A DNA stretch of 64,000 nucleotides, taken from assembly GCA_002710685.1 (NCBI GenBank), contig PALD01000069.1, positions 124,001 to 188,000 of the forward strand. Reading direction: 5' to 3'. Every line of letters begins with the position of its first letter. The stretch's first letter is position 1. A program made the position numbers and the translations under genes. A model generated the notes under the pieces. That model saw only the letters and a program-made list of their open reading frames with translations, made no database searches and was not told the DNA's origin. Positions 54,105 to 61,819 of the stretch are shown piece by piece. The DNA comes from Cytophagaceae bacterium. Lineage in GTDB: Bacteria > Bacteroidota > Bacteroidia > Flavobacteriales > Flavobacteriaceae.

Positions 54105-56654
54105 ATGAAAAGAAAACTACTCTTTCTCTTGATTTTCGTTCTGGGCAATACAGCATTTGCCCAGTCGATAGACGACACAAAAATAGTTTTGTACGCACCC
54201 TTTGACTCAGATAATTTTGATGACACCGGTGATGGGCAAAATCTAGATGCCATGGATCAATTTGGCCTTACCACCTATACAAAATCCAGCAAGGCCGAAG
54301 CCACTGGCGATATTACACTTGATGGTTCAGATAAGGTGTTTGGGGATGGTGCCGGATCATTCAGTACTACGGCCTATATCCTGGATACGCCTTCTTCATA
54401 CTCCAGCACCGGGACACAGACCATCACCCTGTGGGCAAAATTCAATACCCTGCCAGCTTCTGGCGGTGATGATTCAATGATACTTGATTCTAATAACGAC
54501 GGGACTAGCGGCGCTTCTTCCTATCAATTGGTCAGGGTTCAAAGTGGGGCCACAAAACTCAATACACGGGCAGGTAAGGCGTTTATCAATTCAAATTCAG
54601 ACATCGCAGCTGGCACCTGGTATCATATCGCGGTGGTCTTGGACACTGATGATACAACGGCAGCACGAGATGGGGGTGCGGCTACTAACCCTAACGGTAC
54701 AACATACCTCTATATCAATGGCGCGCTTGAAAAAAGCAATACGGTTGACGAGACCCTGGAGAACCTTGCAGATCTAGTACTGGGGGCCCGCAAAAACGAG
54801 AAGAATGATTTCTTTGATGGATTGATGGATGATGTACTTATCACAACTGAACCGCTTACCTTGACACAAATCAATAATATAATGAATAATGGAGTGGGCA
54901 GTCAGCTTGCAGGGCCCACAACATTTGTCTATAACGGCAGCTGGTCTCCCTCTGACCCCAATAATGATGCAACGGCACAGGATGATATAGAAGTACAGTC
55001 AGGCACAGCCACCCTTACCGCAGATATCAACATCAATAACATCACCGTAAACACTGGCGCAACCCTAGAGGTTTATAATATTTTAAGGTTAACGGGTAAC
55101 ATCACAAATGAAGGGAGTTTCATATTCAAGGATACAGCTACTCAAAGAGGGGAGCTTGCACCTATTGATGATGTGGTGCAGACCATTACAGGAGACATTA
55201 CCGTAGAAAGCTATTTTACTGATCATAGGTCATATAGAATGGTTTCCAGCCCAGTGAACACATCAACATCGGTTTATGAAAACTGGCAGGAAAATGGAGC
55301 TTCCACAGCAGGATATGGCACGCATATCACAGGGCCAGATACGGGCAGTGATGATGGCCTGGATTATACAACTTCAGGAAATTACTCCATGTTCACCGTT
55401 GATGTTGACAATCAACAATTTGTTCCGGTTACTGACACAAAAGCTGAAAAACTAAATAAGACCGTTCCATACCTTTTATATGTACGGGGAGATAGAACCG
55501 TGTCATTAAATGACAATAGTGCTTCTTCAGCAACCACGCTTAGGGCTACGGGAACACTTGCTGTGGGGGGCATAACCAATAATTATGGTGATACCCCCAT
55601 TGATGGTCAGTTCATCATGTTCGGTAATCCATATCAGGCAACGTTAGATATGGACAAGGTTTTCAATAATGGAAATTTAAATGTGAATGGAACAGTAAAT
55701 GTGGACAGGACAGAATTTTATGTTTTTGACCCTAACCTTGCTGATGGTAAGGGTGCCTATGTTACTGTTAACCTTCCAGATGGGTCTAATTCTAACGTTG
55801 ATTCTCAAGCTAATCAAAATCTACAGCCAGGGCAGGCAGCACAGGTCAAGGTACTTTATGGTACCGAGGCGGGTGATGATACCGTGGTAAAAATCAGGAT
55901 TGTTGAAGATAATAAGTCAGTGGGTAATGCCATTGATATAAAATCATCTAGCACCTTTGATGGTGATTTTATCAAGGGGCGCCTGTATGTGACTGATACC
56001 TATGGCAAAGGGGGCACATCATATGATGCGTTCAATATTTTCTTTGGCGAAAGCTATACAAATGAAGTAGCCCTGGAAGATGCTGAGAAACCTTTCAATT
56101 TTAGTGAAAACATGGGGGTTGTAAACGGTAACAAGACCCTTGTGATTGACCGTCGTGCAATGCCTGCAACAGATGAAGTGATACAGCTTTACAATGATAA
56201 TTATGAGCATGAGAACTATACCTTGTTGCTGGATGTTGCTGGTCTTTCTGGGATGGACCTGGGCTTGTATGATACCTACGAAGACAAGTTCATTGACCTT
56301 GTAAGCGGTGAAAACCGCATCGATTTTAGCGTTGGTGATGAAGATAGCAAGGATGCAGGCCGTTTTGTGATTGCGTTTAACAGGACACTGGGTGTAAATG
56401 ATGTAGATCTTTCAGGTACTGCGATTTTTCCCAATCCCTTAAAGGGAAATATACTCACACTCACGAACGCTGCCCTCAATGGCAAGTCAGTTGATGTTAG
56501 CATCTTTAACATGCTTGGTCAGGAGGTCTATGCAGAGCAACATGATTTTGATACCAATAGTATGCAGGTCAATACTTCACTTTCACCTGGCATCTACATT
56601 TTAAAAGTACAGGCAGATGGTGTGGAGAGCACCCATAAATTCATTAAAAAATAA
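54105..56654 (+). CDS. LamG-like domain protein with T9SS type A sorting domain
   Basis: 849 residues with a signal peptide (NTAFAQ). A concanavalin/LamG-like region comes first (VLYAPFDSDNFDDTG, QTITLWAKFNTLP, GTWYHIAVVLDTD, TTYLYINGALEKSN, LADLVLGARKNEKN, FFDGLMDDVLI), giving a likely glycan-binding beta-sandwich. A long middle with repeated Thr/Asn-rich strands follows, then a T9SS type A domain (IFPNPLKGNILTL... SPGIYILKVQADG). It should be secreted and attached at the surface. It lies directly before the small PID-CTERM-like gene (5-base gap). The function is unknown; surface glycan binding is inferred. Confidence 0.82.
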   Translation: MKRKLLFLLIFVLGNTAFAQSIDDTKIVLYAPFDSDNFDDTGDGQNLDAMDQFGLTTYTKSSKAEATGDITLDGSDKVFGDGAGSFSTTAYILDTPSSYSSTGTQTITLWAKFNTLPASGGDDSMILDSNNDGTSGASSYQLVRVQSGATKLNTRAGKAFINSNSDIAAGTWYHIAVVLDTDDTTAARDGGAATNPNGTTYLYINGALEKSNTVDETLENLADLVLGARKNEKNDFFDGLMDDVLITTEPLTLTQINNIMNNGVGSQLAGPTTFVYNGSWSPSDPNNDATAQDDIEVQSGTATLTADININNITVNTGATLEVYNILRLTGNITNEGSFIFKDTATQRGELAPIDDVVQTITGDITVESYFTDHRSYRMVSSPVNTSTSVYENWQENGASTAGYGTHITGPDTGSDDGLDYTTSGNYSMFTVDVDNQQFVPVTDTKAEKLNKTVPYLLYVRGDRTVSLNDNSASSATTLRATGTLAVGGITNNYGDTPIDGQFIMFGNPYQATLDMDKVFNNGNLNVNGTVNVDRTEFYVFDPNLADGKGAYVTVNLPDGSNSNVDSQANQNLQPGQAAQVKVLYGTEAGDDTVVKIRIVEDNKSVGNAIDIKSSSTFDGDFIKGRLYVTDTYGKGGTSYDAFNIFFGESYTNEVALEDAEKPFNFSENMGVVNGNKTLVIDRRAMPATDEVIQLYNDNYEHENYTLLLDVAGLSGMDLGLYDTYEDKFIDLVSGENRIDFSVGDEDSKDAGRFVIAFNRTLGVNDVDLSGTAIFPNPLKGNILTLTNAALNGKSVDVSIFNMLGQEVYAEQHDFDTNSMQVNTSLSPGIYILKVQADGVESTHKFIKK
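56043..56054. repeat. Dispersed motif TTTGGCGAAAGC, copy 4
   Basis: Same 12 bases as 2478-2489, also followed by TATA. In the LamG/T9SS gene, encoding FGESY. Confidence 0.4.
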
Positions 56655-56659
56655 ACATT

Positions 56660-56854
56660 ATGACTAGAGGATATATTATAAAGATAACTGTATGTACCTT
56701 GTTGCTTTGCCTTGTGGCAAGTACTGACCTACTGGCACAGATAACCTTGCCAGGAGATAGTAATGAGGTGACTGATACAGCCCCTCTTGACGGGTTGATT
56801 GCCCTGGGCATCTTGGCCGGGGGATACCTGGGGGTAAGGAAGCTTAAAAAATAA
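56660..56854 (+). CDS. Small exported protein with PID-CTERM-like C-terminal sorting signal
   Basis: 64 residues. N-terminal signal peptide (IKITVCTLLLCLVASTDLLAQ), a short acidic linker, and a C-terminal tripartite tail: APLDG, a glycine-rich hydrophobic helix (LIALGILAGGYLGV) and a basic end (RKLKK). This is the layout of PID-CTERM/PEP-CTERM tails, which I recall from Bacteroidota as targets of exosortase-like processing; the sequence here has PLDG rather than PIDG. It follows the LamG/T9SS gene by 5 bases and precedes a terminator. If processed, almost nothing but a short peptide would remain. Function unknown. Confidence 0.65.
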   Translation: MTRGYIIKITVCTLLLCLVASTDLLAQITLPGDSNEVTDTAPLDGLIALGILAGGYLGVRKLKK

Positions 56855-56880
56855 GGATATTAATGTAGATTGATATAAAA

Positions 56881-56908
56881 GAGGGAGCCCGGGACGGCTC
56901 CCTTTTTT
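56881..56908 (+). terminator. Terminator after the LamG/PID-CTERM pair
   Basis: GGGAGCC and GGCTCCC pair perfectly around CGGGAC, followed by six T. It separates the pair from the SusC operon, so SusC needs its own promoter. Confidence 0.9.
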
Positions 56909-56984
56909 CATTTGAGATTAACTTACCATAATTTTTTGTCCTTTTTTTAAAAAACCTTTAAAAACAGGGTGTGCCAAGCGATAA

Positions 56985-57051
56985 TTGACAATTAGTGGAC
57001 AATTTTTGACCCATTTTGAAACACGATAACGTTATATCTGGGTTAGTTTAG
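56985..57051 (+). promoter_or_regulatory. Phased TTGAC repeats and promoter before SusC 2
   Basis: TTGAC-type elements at 56985 (TTGACAATT), 56996 (TGGACAATT), 57006 (TTGAC) and 57016 (TTGAA) lie 11, 10 and 10 bases apart, one helical turn each. An ATAACGTTAT palindrome (57026-57035) and TAGTTTAG (57044-57051, one mismatch to TAnnTTTG) follow, ahead of ATG 57071. This is a likely binding region for HTCS 2. Confidence 0.45.
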
Positions 57052-57070
57052 CCAAAATGTTTTACACATC

Positions 57071-60000
57071 ATGAGATATATTTTTAGAACACTGTTTATA
57101 GTTTGCTTTTTGCCTACAGTTGCAATGGCACAGACCACCCTAACCGGTAAGGTTTTGGATGATGATGGTAATCCGCTACCTGGCGCATCGATACTTGAAG
57201 AAGGAACGACAAATGGTGTTGTTACTGATTTTGACGGTAATTATAGTATTGACCTGAGCACACGCCCGGTACAGATAATCATAAGCTACATAGGTTTTAC
57301 CACTAAGATGGTTGCCATAGAAAATCAAGCAACCCTTGATGTGACCCTGTCAGCTTCTGAAGAACAATTGAACGAGGTGGTCATCATAGGGTATGGACAG
57401 GTGGAGCGCGATGACGTTACTGGAGCGGTTTCTACCGTTGCACCGCGGGAAGATGCCGTGGCTCAAAACCAGAGCGTGGAGCAACTGCTTCAAGGTAAGG
57501 CGCCAGGTGTACTTGTTCAATCCAATGGCTTTGAGCCGGGCGCACCCACAAGTATTAGGATAAGGGGGCTCAATAGTTTAACCAGTAATACAGAACCCCT
57601 GTATGTCATTGATGGTATCATTGTCGATTCGGCTACTGAAGATACTTCAGATCCTTTATCAGGCGGTAGCAGTTACCTAGCCCCACAAGGGGGTATTGCG
57701 GGGATCAATCCACGGGATATCGAGAGCATTGAAATATTAAAAGATGCTTCCGCGACAGCGATATATGGTTCCAGGGGTGCAAATGGTGTGGTGATCATCA
57801 CAACCAAAAGTGGTAAAAAAGGTGATGTGAAGTTCAATTATACCACGACCACGCGTATAGGTACCGTCGTGAGGGACATAGATGTCTTAAAAACGCGCGA
57901 ATATGTAAACTATCGCAATGATACCCGTGCTAATCAGGGTTTTACCCCCAGTTTTTATATTTATGGTGATGGCAGCATTGCAAACTTTGAGCAGGATGAA
58001 CAATATATGCTTGATAATGCATCATCTATCCCTAGGCTGCAGGGGGTTGACTGGAGCAGGGATACCTATAAACCCGCAGTTTATACAAACCACCGTCTCT
58101 CGCTTTCTGGGGGAGGTGACCTGTATACGTATTACATCGCTGGTGGATATACTGATAATGAGGGTTTGATACCCAATACGTATGGGAGGAGAACTGATTT
58201 TACAGCAAATGTTTCATATGACCTTAATAGCAAGCTAAGCCTAAAAGGTAAAATAGGGGTGGAGCACAATAAAAACTCAGCTTCAAAGGGAACGGATAAC
58301 CTGGGGAACACAAATAATAACCTGGTGCGTCAAATTATAAACGGGGTCCCATTTTTAGATTTTGAAGATAACAATTTTGGCCTTGGTGAAACCAGTGAGG
58401 CGATTGATGGTCCACGCGCCTGGATACAGGATTATGATGACCTGTCAAAAGATACAAGGTTCCTGGGTTCACTGAGCCTTGATTATGACATATCAGATGT
58501 GTTTACCTACAGGGCCCAGCTGGGTACTGATTATAGGGAAAAGGAGCGCAAGGTATGGTATGGTACGGCGATAAGCCGTGGGGCACAGGCAAATGGTGAA
58601 GCGGGCATTGCAAACCTTAACAGGTTCAGGTATAATATTGACAATACCTTGATGTTCACTAAAAAACTGGGCAAGGCACACAAGATTGACGGTACCGTGG
58701 GTTTTGTTATCGATCAGAGAAAGATTCAGCAAACCTCAGACCAAGCCTCTGATTTTCCCAATAAAGACCTTAGGGCAGATGGGATATCCTTTGGGCAGGT
58801 CTTTCAAAAACCTTATTATCAAAAAGAAGGGGAGACCATACTTTCTTACCTGGGGCGCATAAACTATACATTGCAGAACAAATACCTTTTTACGGCAACC
58901 TTTAGGGCTGACGGAAGTAGCAAATTTGCCCCGGGCAATAGATGGGGGTATTTCCCAGCATTTGCTTTTGCCTGGAAGATGCAAAAAGAAAAATTTGCCA
59001 AGGACTGGGATTTTCTTTCTAATGCCAAGTTGAGGCTGGGATGGGGATTGACAGGAAATCAAAATATACCCAACTACAGGACGATCATACCTTATGATGC
59101 CGCAGGAAGTCCATATTCTGATGGGGACAATGGGGCATTGACCGCCGTGGTACCCACCAACCTTGCAAACCCAGGCCTTACCTGGGAGACCACGAGCCAG
59201 TATAATGCCGGTATAGACCTGGGATTTTTACGTGATAGGTTCACCGCTACGGTAGATGTTTATTATAAAAATATATCTGACCTGTTGCTCAATGTGGAGA
59301 TAGGCCCCTCAACCGGTTACGAAAATTATTACGCAAATCAGGGAAACCTTATTAACAAGGGTATAGAAGTAGGCTTTTCTGGAGATATTATCAAGACTGA
59401 AAAATTTACATGGAACCTTTATGGCAACATCTCCGTCAACCGCAATAAGATAGATAAGCTGGGCATACCCCTTGCGCCATTTGGTACTGAGGTTTACAGT
59501 GCCTTCCTGGGCCGTCAAATTTCTGGCGGAAACTACTTTAAGGTACCCGCAAATATATTTATTGAAGGTGAGGCACCCGGCCTTTTCTATGGCTTCAAGA
59601 CCAACGGTATTGTTTCTGACGAAAGTCAACTGGAAGAAGCACCCGCTTTTCGCGGAAGAAAGCCCCAACTGGGCGATGTGTATCTTGTAGATCAAAATGG
59701 TGATGGCAATATCACCGATGCAGACCTCACGGTTATAGGTGACCCCAACCCAGATTTCAATTATGGTTTTGGCTCTAGCTTTAGCTATGCGGACTTTTCC
59801 CTAAGCTTTTTCTTCAATGGGGTAACAGGTAATGATATTGCAAATGCAAACCTGTTGCGAGATGGATATGCTGATAACAACTCTAACAATATTAGGGCTG
59901 AGGCTTATAGAAATGCATGGAGTCCAGATAATGTAAACGGTACCTATCCCCGCGTGGGATACGACCTTGCTGCAGATACAGGTTTTACTGACAGGATAGT

Positions 60001-60247
60001 TGAAGATGGAAGCTATTTAAGGCTCAACTACGTCACCCTGGGCTATAATCTCCCGGTTGATGAATTAAAATTCCTGGAGGCGGCATACCTCTCTGTATCT
60101 GCACAAAACCTGCTCTTGTTTACTAAATATAGTGGCTTTGACCCAGAGGTCAATAGCTACTCATTTGACCCTACCCGTGTGGGAATAGATTATAACTCGT
60201 TTCCTAACCAGAGGTCGTACTCGGTATCGTTAAATGTAACATTCTAG
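57071..60247 (+). CDS. SusC-family TonB-dependent outer membrane transporter (locus 2)
   Basis: 1058 residues. Signal peptide (FLPTVAMAQ), N-terminal carboxypeptidase-regulatory-like domain (LTGKVLDDDGNPLPGASI), plug with the SusC signature SIEILKDASATAIYGSRGAN, and a beta-barrel ending in the aromatic tail VSLNVTF. It imports glycan fragments with TonB energy. SusD follows after 11 bases. It is paralogous to, but clearly distinct from, the SusC of locus 1. Phased direct repeats upstream suggest activation by HTCS 2. Confidence 0.96.
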   Translation: MRYIFRTLFIVCFLPTVAMAQTTLTGKVLDDDGNPLPGASILEEGTTNGVVTDFDGNYSIDLSTRPVQIIISYIGFTTKMVAIENQATLDVTLSASEEQLNEVVIIGYGQVERDDVTGAVSTVAPREDAVAQNQSVEQLLQGKAPGVLVQSNGFEPGAPTSIRIRGLNSLTSNTEPLYVIDGIIVDSATEDTSDPLSGGSSYLAPQGGIAGINPRDIESIEILKDASATAIYGSRGANGVVIITTKSGKKGDVKFNYTTTTRIGTVVRDIDVLKTREYVNYRNDTRANQGFTPSFYIYGDGSIANFEQDEQYMLDNASSIPRLQGVDWSRDTYKPAVYTNHRLSLSGGGDLYTYYIAGGYTDNEGLIPNTYGRRTDFTANVSYDLNSKLSLKGKIGVEHNKNSASKGTDNLGNTNNNLVRQIINGVPFLDFEDNNFGLGETSEAIDGPRAWIQDYDDLSKDTRFLGSLSLDYDISDVFTYRAQLGTDYREKERKVWYGTAISRGAQANGEAGIANLNRFRYNIDNTLMFTKKLGKAHKIDGTVGFVIDQRKIQQTSDQASDFPNKDLRADGISFGQVFQKPYYQKEGETILSYLGRINYTLQNKYLFTATFRADGSSKFAPGNRWGYFPAFAFAWKMQKEKFAKDWDFLSNAKLRLGWGLTGNQNIPNYRTIIPYDAAGSPYSDGDNGALTAVVPTNLANPGLTWETTSQYNAGIDLGFLRDRFTATVDVYYKNISDLLLNVEIGPSTGYENYYANQGNLINKGIEVGFSGDIIKTEKFTWNLYGNISVNRNKIDKLGIPLAPFGTEVYSAFLGRQISGGNYFKVPANIFIEGEAPGLFYGFKTNGIVSDESQLEEAPAFRGRKPQLGDVYLVDQNGDGNITDADLTVIGDPNPDFNYGFGSSFSYADFSLSFFFNGVTGNDIANANLLRDGYADNNSNNIRAEAYRNAWSPDNVNGTYPRVGYDLAADTGFTDRIVEDGSYLRLNYVTLGYNLPVDELKFLEAAYLSVSAQNLLLFTKYSGFDPEVNSYSFDPTRVGIDYNSFPNQRSYSVSLNVTF

Positions 60248-60258
60248 AAAAAAGCAAA

Positions 60259-61797
60259 ATGAAAAAGTACAGCATCATATTTTTAATGTCAGTTTTTGTT
60301 TTCGGGGGTTGTCAGGATATTCTTGATGAGGAGCCAGAAACATTTTTGAGCGAGGACCAGGTATTTGATTCTGAAGATGGGGTGGAGACCGCGGTGAACG
60401 GTATCTATAATTCCTTTTCTTCCCCAGAGTACCATGGTTCTGCATTTCATGGGCTTATCATGCCACATTCGGGTAAATTCTATTCTAATCAAGGTGCGAG
60501 CGAGGATGCCACAAGCCTTAACTGTACTCCCATAAACATATGGTTGACAAGGTTATGGCCAGGAACATTTGAGACCATCAACGTTGCAAATGTCACCATT
60601 GATCAACTGGAAAATTCAACGGTGCCACTTGCCAATAGGGATTTTGCCCTGGGGCAGGCTTATTTTTTACGTGCCGCCACATACTTTGACCTGGTAAGGT
60701 GGTTTGGGGGCGTGCCGTTAAGGTTGACCCCGGCAGATTCTAAAACACTGCACCTTCCCAGAAGTTCAAGAGATGAGGTGTACACCCAGATCATAATGGA
60801 TTTTCAACGTGCCAAGGAGCTTATGCCAGATTTTGGAGAATACCGTCCAGAAAGACCGGTAAAATGGGCAGCATACATGTATCTGGCCAAAGTGTACATG
60901 ACCATGGCCACCATGAATGGTAATAATGACCTCCAGCTATGGCAAAAAGCCTACGATGAAGCCATACAGGTGTATGGTAAATACAGCCTAGAACCTCTTT
61001 ATGCAGATGTTTTTGACCTCAATAACGAGAACAATGGCGAGTCTATTTTTGAAATTCAATATGGGCAAAATGGTGCCATACGCAACTCAGACGTTATACG
61101 CACATACACCCCTCAAAACAGTTTGTTTGCTCCAGAAAACCAGGTGACCTTTGGTAGGGTAAAGGCAAACAAAGAAACCTTTGACAGTCATCAAGACCAG
61201 TATCCTGGTGACCCCAGGCTGGATGCCACGTACATCTACGGTTCTTATGAAAGGACTGATGGCACCACGCGCACTGTATATCCTGAGCGTACCAACGGCA
61301 ATGATGGCTTTGCCTATATCAAGAAGTACATTGACCCTAACTACAATGGCACGACCACAAACCGCAATTTTATAAAGCTACGCTATGCAGACCTATTGTT
61401 GATGCTTGCCGAAATTGAAAATGAACTCAATGGCCCGGCAAATGCCTATCAATATGTAAACGAGGTACTTGCCCGTGCAAGGAATACTGAAAATGGCCCT
61501 GCGGCCCAGCCCGCTGATTATGCCGGGATGACACAAGACCAGTTCCGGGAAAGGATAATGATGGAAAGGCAATATGAACTTCTTGCTGAAGGACACACCT
61601 GGTTTGATGTGCGCAGAAGGGGGTATGAGTATTTCCTACAACATGTGATCTACCCGCATAACGAGAGCCCTAATTTTCATCAAAGTACAGACTTTGTTTA
61701 CCCCGTAACCGTAAAAAACATGCTGTTGCCCATTCCTTCAGATGAGATTTCTGGGAATTATGAAATCACACAGGCTGACCAAAACCCAGGATATTAA
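60259..61797 (+). CDS. SusD/RagB-family glycan-binding lipoprotein (locus 2)
   Basis: 512 residues with a lipoprotein signal (VFGGC, Cys18). SusD features: FALGQAYFLRAATYFDLVRWFGGVPLR in its TPR-like part, IKLRYADLLLMLAEIENELN, and MERQYELLAEGHTWFDVRRRG near the end, finishing ADQNPGY. It forms the lid of the neighbouring SusC and binds the glycan at the surface. The 11-base gap to SusC and 22-base gap to the GH3 gene indicate one transcript. Confidence 0.96.
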   Translation: MKKYSIIFLMSVFVFGGCQDILDEEPETFLSEDQVFDSEDGVETAVNGIYNSFSSPEYHGSAFHGLIMPHSGKFYSNQGASEDATSLNCTPINIWLTRLWPGTFETINVANVTIDQLENSTVPLANRDFALGQAYFLRAATYFDLVRWFGGVPLRLTPADSKTLHLPRSSRDEVYTQIIMDFQRAKELMPDFGEYRPERPVKWAAYMYLAKVYMTMATMNGNNDLQLWQKAYDEAIQVYGKYSLEPLYADVFDLNNENNGESIFEIQYGQNGAIRNSDVIRTYTPQNSLFAPENQVTFGRVKANKETFDSHQDQYPGDPRLDATYIYGSYERTDGTTRTVYPERTNGNDGFAYIKKYIDPNYNGTTTNRNFIKLRYADLLLMLAEIENELNGPANAYQYVNEVLARARNTENGPAAQPADYAGMTQDQFRERIMMERQYELLAEGHTWFDVRRRGYEYFLQHVIYPHNESPNFHQSTDFVYPVTVKNMLLPIPSDEISGNYEITQADQNPGY

Positions 61798-61819
61798 CAA
61801 CACGATTGAAATTTCAAGC

